DNA of 64,000 nucleotides. It comes from Paucibacter sp. KBW04. Lineage in GTDB: Bacteria > Pseudomonadota > Gammaproteobacteria > Burkholderiales > Burkholderiaceae_C. The stretch covers positions 244,009 to 308,008 of the forward strand of contig NZ_QAJN01000012.1 in NCBI RefSeq assembly GCF_003852425.1. The letters run 5' to 3'. The notes below the pieces were generated by a model, which did not search any database, had not been told where the DNA came from, and saw only the letters and a list, made by a program, of their open reading frames with translations. Position numbers and translations under genes: made by a program. The first letter of the stretch is position 1, and every line of letters starts with the position of its first letter. Positions 11,159 to 19,109 of the stretch are shown piece after piece.

Positions 11159-12334
11159 ATGAGTAAAGCCGTCATTGTTTCCACCGCCCGCACCCCCTTG
11201 GCCAAGAGCTGGAAGGGTGCTTTCAATCTGACCCACGGCGCCACCCTGGGCGGCCATGCGGTCAAGGCCGCCGTCGAGCGGGCCGGCATCGCTGGTGCCG
11301 AGGTCGAGGACGTCTTGATGGGCTGCGCCACGCCCGAGGGCGCCACCGGCAGCAATATCGCCCGCCAGATCGCCTTGCGCGCCGGCCTGCCGGTCACGGT
11401 CAGCGGCGTCACCATCAACCGCTTTTGCTCCAGTGGCCTGCAGACCATCGCCATGGCCGCCCAGCGCATCATCGCGGGCGAGGGCGAGGTCCTTGTCGCC
11501 GGTGGGGTGGAGAGCATCTCCTGCGTGCAGAACGAGGCCAACCGCCACATGATCACCGACCCGGCCCTGCTCAAGGCCAAGCCGGAGATTTACTGGAATA
11601 TGTTGCAGACCGCCGAGCAGGTGGCCAAGCGCTACAAGATCAGCCGCGAGCGCATGGATCAGTACGGCGCTCAGAGCCAGCAGCGCGCCTGCGCCGCTCA
11701 GGCGGCTGGTTACTTTGCCGCCGAGATCGAGCCCATCACCGTCACCATGGGCGTGGCGGACAAGGTCCTGGGCCTGACCACGCGTGAAGTCAAGGTCAGC
11801 GTGGACGAAGGCCTGCGCGAAGGCACGACGGTGGAAGGCATCAGCGGCCTGCGCTCGGCCCTGCCGGGCGGCCTGATCAGCGCCGGCAATGCCAGCCAGT
11901 TTTCGGATGGCGCCGGCGCCTGCGTGCTGACCAGCGAGAGTTATGCCGAGGCCCATGGCCTCAAGCCCCTGGGCCGCTTCCTGGGCTTTGCCGTGGCCGG
12001 TTGCGAACCCGATGAAATGGGCATAGGCCCCGTCTTCGCCGTGCCCAAGGTCTTGAAGCGCCTAGGGCTCAAAGTCTCGGACATCGACCTCTGGGAATTG
12101 AACGAAGCCTTTGCCGTGCAGGTGCTGTACTGCGCCGACACCCTGGGCATCCCGATGGAGCGGCTCAATGTCAACGGCGGCGCGATTGCCGTGGGCCACC
12201 CCTACGGTGTGTCGGGCCAGCGCTTGACCGGGCATGCTTTGATTGAGGGCAAGCGTCGCGGCGCCAAGCGGGTCTGCGTCACCATGTGCATTGGCGGTGG
12301 CATGGGCGCGGCGGGCGTGTTTGAAGTGCTGTGA
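11159..12334 (+). CDS. Acetyl-CoA C-acyltransferase (thiolase, FadA-like)
   Basis: A 391-residue thiolase, which cleaves 3-ketoacyl-CoA with CoA in the last step of beta-oxidation. The acyl-accepting Cys90 lies in NRFCSSGLQ, the catalytic His347 in GHPYGVSG, and the second Cys377 in [11 protein letters not shown]. Length and motifs match degradative thiolases. It follows the FadB-like gene closely and very probably forms with it a trifunctional-type complex. FadA rather than biosynthetic PhaA is favoured by the neighbours, but sequence motifs alone do not separate these. Confidence 0.92.
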   Translation: MSKAVIVSTARTPLAKSWKGAFNLTHGATLGGHAVKAAVERAGIAGAEVEDVLMGCATPEGATGSNIARQIALRAGLPVTVSGVTINRFCSSGLQTIAMAAQRIIAGEGEVLVAGGVESISCVQNEANRHMITDPALLKAKPEIYWNMLQTAEQVAKRYKISRERMDQYGAQSQQRACAAQAAGYFAAEIEPITVTMGVADKVLGLTTREVKVSVDEGLREGTTVEGISGLRSALPGGLISAGNASQFSDGAGACVLTSESYAEAHGLKPLGRFLGFAVAGCEPDEMGIGPVFAVPKVLKRLGLKVSDIDLWELNEAFAVQVLYCADTLGIPMERLNVNGGAIAVGHPYGVSGQRLTGHALIEGKRRGAKRVCVTMCIGGGMGAAGVFEVL

Positions 12335-12419
12335 AAAATCAATCGCTTGTCCTCTGCCAAAGCCTAGACTGTTAGTTACCGGGCAGTCCGCCCGGTGAAA
12401 CTGCCAAGAAGGAGCTCGT

Positions 12420-12773
12420 ATGGATTTGGACAATGCGATCAAAGTTCACGGGGAATGGAAGCTCAAGCTGAGGACGGCAATCAGTGCGAAGGAGCAGTTG
12501 GATGCTCCGTCCATCGCGGCCGACAACGTCTGCCCCTTCGGCAAGTGGTTGCATGGCCCGGCGCGCAACCAGTATGGTCATCTGAAGAGTTATGCCACCT
12601 GCCTGGAGCGCCACAAGCTCTTCCATCTGGAGGCAGGCAAGGTGGCTACGGCCATCAATGCCGGCAAGTACCAAGAAGCCACGGCCATGCTGGATGGCGG
12701 CACGCCCTACGCTTCGGCCTCCAGCGCTGTGGGCGGGGCCATTCTGGGCTTGCGCAAAGAAGCCAATCTCTGA
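12420..12773 (+). CDS. Stand-alone CZB (chemoreceptor zinc-binding) domain protein
   Basis: A 117-residue protein consisting of little more than a CZB domain. The 3His-1Cys zinc site expected for the family is visible: His10 (VHGEWK), Cys38 in NVCPFGKWLHG, and His65 and His69 in ERHKLFHLEAG. CZB domains normally sit at the end of chemoreceptors or on diguanylate cyclases such as DgcZ and respond to zinc or to oxidants such as hypochlorite. Here the domain stands alone, has no membrane span, and is preceded by a strong AAGGAG site. It lies inside a fatty-acid oxidation block, although two chemoreceptor genes and a diguanylate cyclase occur elsewhere in the window. Confidence 0.85.
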   Translation: MDLDNAIKVHGEWKLKLRTAISAKEQLDAPSIAADNVCPFGKWLHGPARNQYGHLKSYATCLERHKLFHLEAGKVATAINAGKYQEATAMLDGGTPYASASSAVGGAILGLRKEANL

Positions 12774-12812
12774 GCGGGCTCCTAGGCCGTGGCGCGCATG
12801 GTGGCCCGTTCA

Positions 12813-12825
12813 ATCATTCAATGAT
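12813..12825. promoter_or_regulatory. 13-bp palindrome before the acyl-CoA dehydrogenase
   Basis: ATCATT-C-AATGAT is a perfect inverted repeat in the 69-bp gap between the CZB gene and the acyl-CoA dehydrogenase, 18 bp before the ATG and overlapping the region where an mRNA leader or operator would lie. It could be an operator or chance; no matching second copy was noticed. Confidence 0.25.
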
Positions 12826-12842
12826 GTGATGAAAGGGACGCC

Positions 12843-14639
12843 ATGCGACAGACCCTGGACTTTTTTCTGAACGACTGGCTGCGCGTGCAAACGCTCACCC
12901 AGCGTGAGCGTTTTGCCGAGCACAGCGCGGAGACCTTTGCCGCCGTGCTCGACACCTGCGAGAAGATCGCCGCCGACAAGTTCGCCCCATTCAATCGCAT
13001 CAGCGATGTGGAGGAGCCGCGTTTTGATGGTGAGCGGGTCCATCTGCCTGCCAGCACGCAGGCGGCGGTCAAGGCCTATGCCGAATCGGGCATGCTGGCC
13101 GCCGCGCAGGACTATGCCGTCGGTGGCATGCAATTGCCCTGCGTGATCGAGATGGCGGCCAATGCCTTCTTCAGCAAGGCCAGCGTTTCGATGGGCGCTT
13201 ATGCCATGCTCACCAGCGGCAATGCCAATCTTTTGATGGCCCACGGCACGCCGCAGCAGCGCGAGGTGTTTGCCAAGAACGAGTTCGCTGGCCGCTGGTT
13301 CGGCACCATGTGTTTGAGCGAGCCGCAAGCCGGCTCCAGCCTCTCTGACATCGCCACCCGAGCCCTCGCCGACGGGGCAGACTTTGAGTCAGACCCACTG
13401 GGCCCGCGCTATCGCCTGACGGGCAACAAGATGTGGATCTCGGCCGGCGAGCATGAGCTGAGCGAGAACATCATCCATCTGGTGCTGGCCAAGATCCCCG
13501 ATGCGCAGGGCAAGCTCGTCCCCGGCGCGCGCGGCATCTCGCTCTTCATCGTGCCCAAGCATTGCGTCGATGCCAATGGCCGCCTGACGGGGCAGCGCAA
13601 CGATGTGAGCCTGGCCGGGCTCAACCACAAGCTGGGCTTTCGCGGCACCACCAACTGCTTGCTGAATTTTGGTGAAAAAGGCGGCGCCATCGGTTACCGC
13701 GTGGGCGCGCCGGGCGAGGGCCTGGCCTGCATGTTCCATATGATGAACGAGGCCCGCATCGGCGTCGGCCTGGGCGCGGTGATGCTCGGCTATGCCGGTT
13801 ATGAGGCCAGCCTGGCCTACGCGCGCCAGCGCCCGCAAGGTCGCGCCATGGGCCCCAGTGGCAAGGATGCCAGCAGCCCGCAGCGGCCCATCATCGAGCA
13901 CGCCGACGTCAAGCGCATGCTCTTGGCGCAGAAGAGCTATGTGGAAGGCGGCCTGGCCCTGGCCTTGTTCTGCGCCAGCCTGGTGGACGAACAACACACG
14001 GGCGAGGCAGCGGCCGCAGCTCAGGCCAAGCTCTTGCTGGAGGTGCTGACTCCCATTGTCAAGAGCTGGCCCAGCGAGTGGTGTGTGGAGGCCAACTCCC
14101 TGGCCATCCAGGTCCTGGGTGGCTACGGCTATACCCGTGACTTCCCCGTCGAGCAGTACTGGCGCGACAACCGCCTGAACATGATTCACGAGGGCACGCA
14201 TGGTATTCAGGGCCTGGACCTGCTGGGCCGCAAGGTCACGATGCAAGGCGGCCAGGCCTTGCTGGCCCTGGCCGGCCGCATCAACACGACGGTGGAGCGA
14301 GCCCAGCAAGACGAGCGCTGGATGGGCCTGGGCCATGAGTTGGCCGCGGCCCTGGTGCAGCTGGGCGGCGCCACCAAGAAGGCTTGGTCCAGCGGCAATC
14401 CCGAGGCGGCGCTGGCCAACGCCACGCCCTATCTGCAGGCTTTTGGCCATGTGGTGCTGGCTTGGATCTGGTTGGATGTACTCTTGAGCCTGGGTGGCCG
14501 CGAAGACGACTTCGCCCAGGGCAAGCAAGCGGCAGCGCGTTATTTCTACGCCTACGAGCTTCCCAAGATCAATGCCTGGCTGGCCGTGGTCGCGCGCTGC
14601 GAGCCTCTGTGCCGCGAGACAAAGGACGAATGGTTTTAA
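12843..14639 (+). CDS. Acyl-CoA dehydrogenase, long form (DmdC/FadE-like)
   Basis: A 598-residue flavoprotein that inserts the trans-2 double bond into acyl-CoA. The FAD/substrate-binding segment (FGTMCLSEPQAGSSLSD) is near 158-174 and the putative catalytic base Glu450 is in NMIHEGTHGIQG. A further C-terminal extension of about 130 residues makes it longer than the 380-residue short/medium-chain enzymes and like the group that includes the methylthiopropionyl-CoA dehydrogenase DmdC. AAAGGG precedes the ATG. It fits as the first oxidation step before the FadB/FadA-like pair upstream. The DmdB-like synthetase at 727 is notable in this respect, but no DMSP demethylase is present. Confidence 0.9.
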   Translation: MRQTLDFFLNDWLRVQTLTQRERFAEHSAETFAAVLDTCEKIAADKFAPFNRISDVEEPRFDGERVHLPASTQAAVKAYAESGMLAAAQDYAVGGMQLPCVIEMAANAFFSKASVSMGAYAMLTSGNANLLMAHGTPQQREVFAKNEFAGRWFGTMCLSEPQAGSSLSDIATRALADGADFESDPLGPRYRLTGNKMWISAGEHELSENIIHLVLAKIPDAQGKLVPGARGISLFIVPKHCVDANGRLTGQRNDVSLAGLNHKLGFRGTTNCLLNFGEKGGAIGYRVGAPGEGLACMFHMMNEARIGVGLGAVMLGYAGYEASLAYARQRPQGRAMGPSGKDASSPQRPIIEHADVKRMLLAQKSYVEGGLALALFCASLVDEQHTGEAAAAAQAKLLLEVLTPIVKSWPSEWCVEANSLAIQVLGGYGYTRDFPVEQYWRDNRLNMIHEGTHGIQGLDLLGRKVTMQGGQALLALAGRINTTVERAQQDERWMGLGHELAAALVQLGGATKKAWSSGNPEAALANATPYLQAFGHVVLAWIWLDVLLSLGGREDDFAQGKQAAARYFYAYELPKINAWLAVVARCEPLCRETKDEWF

Positions 14640-14644
14640 CCGTG

Positions 14645-14854
14645 ATGAATCCCAAGACCCTGGTCTGGATCGAGCGCTTGGTGTGGATCTTCATCTACAT
14701 CGGCGCGCTGCTGGCCGTCCTGGGTCTGTTCGTGATTCGCCAGCGTCTGGACGATGAGCTGGGCACTAGCCTGGGCACCGGCTTGCTGCTGATCGGCGGC
14801 GCTAGTGTGGGCCTGGGCGTGTTCCTGATCTGGCTGCGTTCGCGCCTGAGCTGA
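14645..14854 (+). CDS. Small two-span membrane protein of unknown function
   Basis: A 69-residue protein with two hydrophobic spans (about 9-28 and 44-63) joined by a short charged loop (RQRLDDELG), ending in basic residues. I place the start at the ATG at 14645; an ATG at 14630, inside the end of the dehydrogenase gene and three bases after AAAGGA, would add MVLTV and overlap the preceding gene. The arrangement implies co-translation with the acyl-CoA dehydrogenase. No family is recognised. It could be an anchor or a modulator of the lipid-oxidation enzymes, but nothing in the sequence proves that. Confidence 0.65.
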   Translation: MNPKTLVWIERLVWIFIYIGALLAVLGLFVIRQRLDDELGTSLGTGLLLIGGASVGLGVFLIWLRSRLS

Positions 14855-14906
14855 GCCTGTTCGGCTTTCCCTTTTGTTCAAGAATTTCACCTCTGGAGCC
14901 ATGCTC

Positions 14907-15698
14907 ATGAGCACTTCCGTGCAATCTCTGTTCGACCTTAGCGGCCAGGTGGCCTTGATCACCGGCGGCTCGCGCGGCCTGGGCCTGCAGATCGCCGAGA
15001 GCCTGGGCGAGGCCGGCGCCAAGATCATGTTGACCTCGCGCAAGGCGGCCGATCTGGAGGAGGCCGTCGCCCATCTGCAAGCACGCGGCATCGATGCCCG
15101 CTGGATCGCCGCCGACGCGGCCGATGAGGCCCAAGCCCAGCGCGTGGTCAGCGAGACCCTGGAGCGCCTGGGCCCCATCGACATCCTGGTCAATAACGCC
15201 GGCGCCACCTGGGGCGCGCCGGCCGAGGATCACCCGATCGAGGCCTGGGACAAGGTGATGAATCTGAATGTGCGCAGCCTCTTCGTCTTTGCCCAGGCGG
15301 TGGCCAAGCAAAGCATGATTCCGCGCGGCCGAGGCCGCATCATCAACGTCGCGTCGATTGCGGGCCTGGGCGGCAACCCCAGCGCCATGAAGACGATTGC
15401 CTACAACACCAGCAAGGGCGCGGTGGTCAACTTCACCCGCGCCCTGGCGGGCGAGTGGGGCGAGTTCGGCATCACGGTGAATGCCTTGGCGCCGGGCTTC
15501 TTCCCCAGCAAGATGACCAAGGGCCTGCTGGCAGCTCTGGGCGAAGGCACGCTGGCCGCCGCCGCGCCGCTGCGCCGCATCGGCGATGATGAGGACTTGA
15601 AGGGCGCGGCCCTGCTGTTCGCCTCACGCGCCGGTAAGCACATCACCGGCCAGATTCTGGCGGTGGACGGCGGCGTCAGCGCCATCCACGGAGCTTGA
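14907..15698 (+). CDS. Short-chain dehydrogenase/reductase (FabG-like SDR)
   Basis: A 263-residue classical SDR: the nucleotide-binding TGGSRGLG is near residues 17-24, NNAG near 95, and the catalytic Tyr166/Lys170 pair is in YNTSKGA, with the serine in NVASIAG. The ATG at 14907 is preferred over the one at 14901 because CTGGAG then has a normal spacing. It probably acts on a hydroxyacyl-CoA or similar alcohol, given its position after the acyl-CoA dehydrogenase and before a thioesterase, but SDR substrates cannot be read from sequence alone. Confidence 0.88.
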   Translation: MSTSVQSLFDLSGQVALITGGSRGLGLQIAESLGEAGAKIMLTSRKAADLEEAVAHLQARGIDARWIAADAADEAQAQRVVSETLERLGPIDILVNNAGATWGAPAEDHPIEAWDKVMNLNVRSLFVFAQAVAKQSMIPRGRGRIINVASIAGLGGNPSAMKTIAYNTSKGAVVNFTRALAGEWGEFGITVNALAPGFFPSKMTKGLLAALGEGTLAAAAPLRRIGDDEDLKGAALLFASRAGKHITGQILAVDGGVSAIHGA

Positions 15699-15702
15699 GT
15701 GA

Positions 15703-16182
15703 ATGAGTCAAAGAGAAGTACAGAACACGCCAGCCCCGCTGGCCTTTCCCGTCCATATCCCCTTTGTTGAAGACTTAGGCCTGAGCCTGTATCGCATGGC
15801 CGGCGGCGAGGCCGAGCTGCGCCTGGACCTGCAGACCAAGCATCTCAATTCCTGGGCCGTGGCCCATGGCGGTCTGATGATGACCATGCTGGACGTGGCC
15901 ATGGCGCATGCCGCGCGCAGCGTGCACATCGGCGAGGGTGGCAATCTGAATGCCGGCCCCGGCGTGGTCACCATCGAGATGAAGACCTCTTTCATGCGGC
16001 CCGGCGAAGGCGAACTGCGCGCCGTGGGCAAGCTGCTGCACGGCACGGCCACCCTGGCCTTTTGTGAGGGCTCGGTGTTCGGCCCCGAGGGCCAGCTCTG
16101 CGCCCATGCCACCGCCACCTTCAAATACATCCGTGCTTTGCCCGGTGCCGGGCGGGCCATCAAGCCCCTGCAAAAGCGCTGA
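15703..16182 (+). CDS. PaaI-type hotdog-fold acyl-CoA thioesterase
   Basis: A 159-residue protein of the hotdog thioesterase family. The central-helix motif AHGGLMMTMLDVAM near residues 52-66 contains the HGG turn and the acidic residue that helps hydrolyse the thioester. It starts four bases after the SDR stop, so it ends the likely operon that began at 9032. It would release CoA from an acyl-CoA intermediate that stalls in the pathway. The strand-forming second half (FMRPGEGELRAVGKLLH) is typical. The specific acyl group is unknown. Confidence 0.85.
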   Translation: MSQREVQNTPAPLAFPVHIPFVEDLGLSLYRMAGGEAELRLDLQTKHLNSWAVAHGGLMMTMLDVAMAHAARSVHIGEGGNLNAGPGVVTIEMKTSFMRPGEGELRAVGKLLHGTATLAFCEGSVFGPEGQLCAHATATFKYIRALPGAGRAIKPLQKR

Positions 16183-16231
16183 AGGTCTCAAGCGTCCAAG
16201 GCCGCGCGAACTTGGCTTCAAGCAAGCGTGC

Positions 16232-17590
16232 TCAAGGATGTGCTTTGTGCTGATCTTGGCTGGGTGTTGCCTCGGTTTCCCTGGGCAAGCGGGCTAATTG
16301 CATCAAGGCCAGCGTGGGGTAGAGGGGCGGGCTTAGAACTTTTGATACGGCGCTGGCAAGCAAGGCGCAAGCCATCAGGCTGAGTACCATGGCATGCCCG
16401 TCGACCATCTCCATCACGATGATGAAGGAAGTCAGGGGCGCTCGCGTGGTTGCGGCCAAGAAGCCGGTCATGCCCAGCGCGATCAAGGTCGGTGCATGCG
16501 GGTAGCCGGTGAGCAGGGCGATGTCATTGCCCAGGGCGGCCCCGATGGCCAGGGCCGGCGCGAAGATGCCACCCGGTACACCGGACCAAGCCGTTAGCCA
16601 GGTCGCCACAAACTTGAACAGCAGATAGAGCGCGGGCATGCTTTCATGCCCCTCCAACATGGCCCTGGTTGAGCTGTAGCCGCTGCCGTAGGTGGCACCA
16701 GAAGACACCCAGCCGATGAGGGCAATGGCCAAGCCGCAAGCCGCGGCAAACACGACCGGCCGCCGCCGCCGCAAGCGGCTGAACCGGTCGCGACCGTCAT
16801 TGGCTAGTGAGCGAATCATCAAGCGGGCAAACAGGCCGCCGGCTGCTCCGCTCAACAAGGCGACCAAAAGGCCCGGCCAGATCAATTGGGTATCCACGCT
16901 CACCGCGTGGATGACACCGAAGTAGGTCGCGTTGCCGCTGATGGATACCGCGATCAGGCCAGCCAGCACGATGCCGGTGACCAAGAGCCCGCTGCTGCGC
17001 TGCTCCGGCGAGCGGGACAACTCTTCGATGGCGAACATCACGCCGGCCAGGGGCGTGTTGAACGCGGCGGCAATGCCAGCAGCGCCGCCCGTCACCAGCA
17101 GCCCGTGAGCCGTGACCTTGCTGTTCTTTGGCAGCCAAGGAGAAAAGCTCAGCATGACACCGGCTGCCACCTGCACCGAAGGACCCTCCCGGCCCAGCGA
17201 CAGGCCCGCCAGCAATCCCCAGCTGCTCAAGACAATCTTGGCCAGGCTGAGCTTCAGGGAGACGAACAGCCCGCGCTGCTCGGGTGCGACCTCGGGCTCC
17301 AAGGCAGCCATCACTTGAGGTATCCCGGAGCCGGAAGCACCCGGCACGAAACGGCGAGTCAGCCAGACGATCAGCGCCGCACTCAGCGGCATCCACAGCA
17401 GCGGCAACCAGGGGTGGGCCGTGCTCCAGTGAAAGAAGGTCGCCAAGGCATGTTCTGTGATCCAGGTAAATGCCAGGACGGTCAGCCCAGCGGCGACCGA
17501 AGCGATGATGACCAAGGCCCTGGTTCGCCATAAACCCAGATCAGCGAACTCATGGCGGAATGCACTGGCGATGTGGTGTTCGTGTTTCAT
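16232..17590 (-). CDS. CLC-family chloride/proton antiporter or channel
   Basis: A 452-residue polytopic membrane protein of the voltage-gated chloride channel family. The three anion-selectivity signatures are present: GSGIP at 87-91, GREGP at 133-137 with the gating glutamate Glu135, and GGIFAPAL in the later half; the tyrosine of PPLYPTL near the end corresponds to the pore tyrosine. An acidic pair after FAI (EEL) sits where the internal proton glutamate of antiporters lies, so exchange of chloride for protons is more likely than a passive channel. There is no C-terminal CBS domain. It is divergent from a MarR regulator 55 bp away. Confidence 0.92.
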   Translation of the reverse strand: MKHEHHIASAFRHEFADLGLWRTRALVIIASVAAGLTVLAFTWITEHALATFFHWSTAHPWLPLLWMPLSAALIVWLTRRFVPGASGSGIPQVMAALEPEVAPEQRGLFVSLKLSLAKIVLSSWGLLAGLSLGREGPSVQVAAGVMLSFSPWLPKNSKVTAHGLLVTGGAAGIAAAFNTPLAGVMFAIEELSRSPEQRSSGLLVTGIVLAGLIAVSISGNATYFGVIHAVSVDTQLIWPGLLVALLSGAAGGLFARLMIRSLANDGRDRFSRLRRRRPVVFAAACGLAIALIGWVSSGATYGSGYSSTRAMLEGHESMPALYLLFKFVATWLTAWSGVPGGIFAPALAIGAALGNDIALLTGYPHAPTLIALGMTGFLAATTRAPLTSFIIVMEMVDGHAMVLSLMACALLASAVSKVLSPPLYPTLALMQLARLPRETEATPSQDQHKAHP

Positions 17591-17645
17591 GAGAAGGCGA
17601 GTCGGTGGCAGCGGGGCGCTGAACTGCTGGCCCTATGATTGGACA

Positions 17646-18179
17646 ATGGTTTCAAGCAGAAAGACTTCGAGCAAAAAAAGCGCAGCCCAGGCCGAGCCTG
17701 CGCCCATGAGCCAAGGGCTTGAAGAAGCGAATGTTCGCGTGCTGCGGCGGTTCCGGGTGGTCTTCAATGCGGTCAAATCGCATTTTCGGAATGTCGAGAA
17801 AACAGCGGGTGTTGGCGGGGCACAGCTCTGGGCACTCAGTGTCGTGCGGGACCAGCCATTTCTGGGAGTCAATGATCTGGCGAGGGCGATGGATGTGCAT
17901 CAGTCGACAGCCAGCAATTTGGTCAAGTCTTTGATCGCGCAGGACTTGATTGTTGTGACCAAGACGGGCCAGGACAAGCGTTCGGTACAGCTGCAGCTGA
18001 CACTCGCGGGTCAGCAGGTTTTGTCACGCGCGCCCGGGCCTTTCGTCGGTGTATTGCCGCAGGCCCTGGCCAGCCTGGACGCGCAAACCTTGCTTCGCCT
18101 GGATCAAGACCTGGGGGAGTTGATCACCGTGTTGGGCGTGGATGAGGAGGCGGCCGGCCTGCCTCTGGGGCAAGACTGA
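17646..18179 (+). CDS. MarR-family transcriptional regulator
   Basis: A 177-residue winged-helix regulator. The helix-turn-helix region GVNDLARAMDVHQSTASNLVKSL lies near residues 78-101, followed by the wing with TKTGQDKRSVQLQLT near 108-122. The start at 17646 was chosen because upstream codons in this frame overlap the divergent CLC gene. The first 30 residues are lysine/serine-rich. The divergent layout with the CLC antiporter suggests that it controls that gene, itself, or both from the 55-bp gap. I see no clean palindrome there. Confidence 0.85.
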   Translation: MVSSRKTSSKKSAAQAEPAPMSQGLEEANVRVLRRFRVVFNAVKSHFRNVEKTAGVGGAQLWALSVVRDQPFLGVNDLARAMDVHQSTASNLVKSLIAQDLIVVTKTGQDKRSVQLQLTLAGQQVLSRAPGPFVGVLPQALASLDAQTLLRLDQDLGELITVLGVDEEAAGLPLGQD

Positions 18180-18216
18180 TTGGGCTGGCCGCCCGCCCGC
18201 GACTTTTGCTTGCTGG

Positions 18217-18762
18217 TTATTTGTTGGGGTAGCTGAGATCCACGCGGCGATTCTCTGCCCACGCCGCTTCATCGTGCCCGCTGGCCTTGGGGCGCTCCTT
18301 GCCCCAGCTGACGGCTTCAAGTTGCGAGTTCTTGGCGCCATACACCTTCAAGGTTGCCAGGACGGCCTCCGCACGTTTCTGACCCAAGGCCAGGTTGTAC
18401 TTTGTCCCGCCTCGCTCGTCGGTATTGCCTTCAACCTTGACGGCCACGGCGGGGTGATTCGCCAGAAAACTGCCATGCCGTTCAAGCAGGGGGCGGTACT
18501 CGTTCTTGACCGAGAAATTGTCGTAGTCGAAATAGACAGACTTCTGCTTAGACAAAGGATTGCTCGGGTCCAGATAGGCCGGCAAAGTGACCGTCGCAAT
18601 CTTGGATTCAGGCACAGCCTGGCTGGTCTGCGGTGCTGGCTTTGCCTGGCTTGCAGTTGGGCTGACCGGCGCGGCTGTAGCTGGGGTCACGGGCGTGCTA
18701 CTGCATCCCCCCAAAGCAAGCAAGGCAGCGGACAGACTCAGACTCAGCATTTTGAAATTCAT
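18217..18762 (-). CDS. Pal/OmpA-like peptidoglycan-associated lipoprotein
   Basis: A 181-residue outer-membrane lipoprotein. The signal peptide ends in the lipobox ALGGC with lipidated Cys20, followed by a Ala/Pro/Thr-rich linker to about residue 60. The OmpA peptidoglycan-binding domain covers about 70-180, with VYFDYDNF, NTDERGGTKYNLALGQKRA and NRRVDLSY. GGAG lies seven bases before the ATG. It resembles Pal, but there is no tol operon next to it, so it may be an extra Pal paralogue rather than the Tol-Pal member. Confidence 0.9.
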   Translation of the reverse strand: MNFKMLSLSLSAALLALGGCSSTPVTPATAAPVSPTASQAKPAPQTSQAVPESKIATVTLPAYLDPSNPLSKQKSVYFDYDNFSVKNEYRPLLERHGSFLANHPAVAVKVEGNTDERGGTKYNLALGQKRAEAVLATLKVYGAKNSQLEAVSWGKERPKASGHDEAAWAENRRVDLSYPNK

Positions 18763-19109
18763 CGATGGGCTCCAATTACTCCAAGAAGGACAAGGGCAGG
18801 GACTAGAACTTGGGCCAGGTACCTGAAAAATCTGCTTGCACCCGATGCGAGCATTGGATTACACATTTCTACAAATGTAAATTCATTGAGCAGGACTTTT
18901 CAAAAGTTAACCGGCTGGATTGCTTGGGTTTGCGCTCAGTCTTGTCAGCTATTGCTAAAGAAAAAGGGGCGCAGATGCGCCCCAGGAAGTGGTTGCAATC
19001 AATCCCAAAGAACAGCTGGATTTACAGGAATTTTGATGTGTATTTGTGGAAATCTATTTTTTCAAGTTCTTTGGAGGCGGCTCAGGCAGGCTTGGCCTGA
19101 TATGCAATA
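18763..19109. other. AT-richer intergenic region between pal-like gene and chemoreceptor
   Basis: A 347-bp gap holding the leader of the pal-like gene on the minus strand and the 3' region of the chemoreceptor gene. It is visibly lower in GC than its surroundings. It contains ACATTT-CTAC-AAATGT (18863-18878) and the palindrome ACTTTT-C-AAAAGT (18895-18907), plus the terminator described separately. No gene is supported. Confidence 0.6.
18951..18983 (-). terminator. Intrinsic terminator of the chemoreceptor gene
   Basis: Read on the minus strand: a GGGGCGCA / TGCGCCCC stem (18966-18983) followed by TTTTTCTTT. It lies 127 bp after the stop codon of the chemoreceptor gene that ends at 19110 and is in the right orientation to end its transcript. 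Confidence 0.75.
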
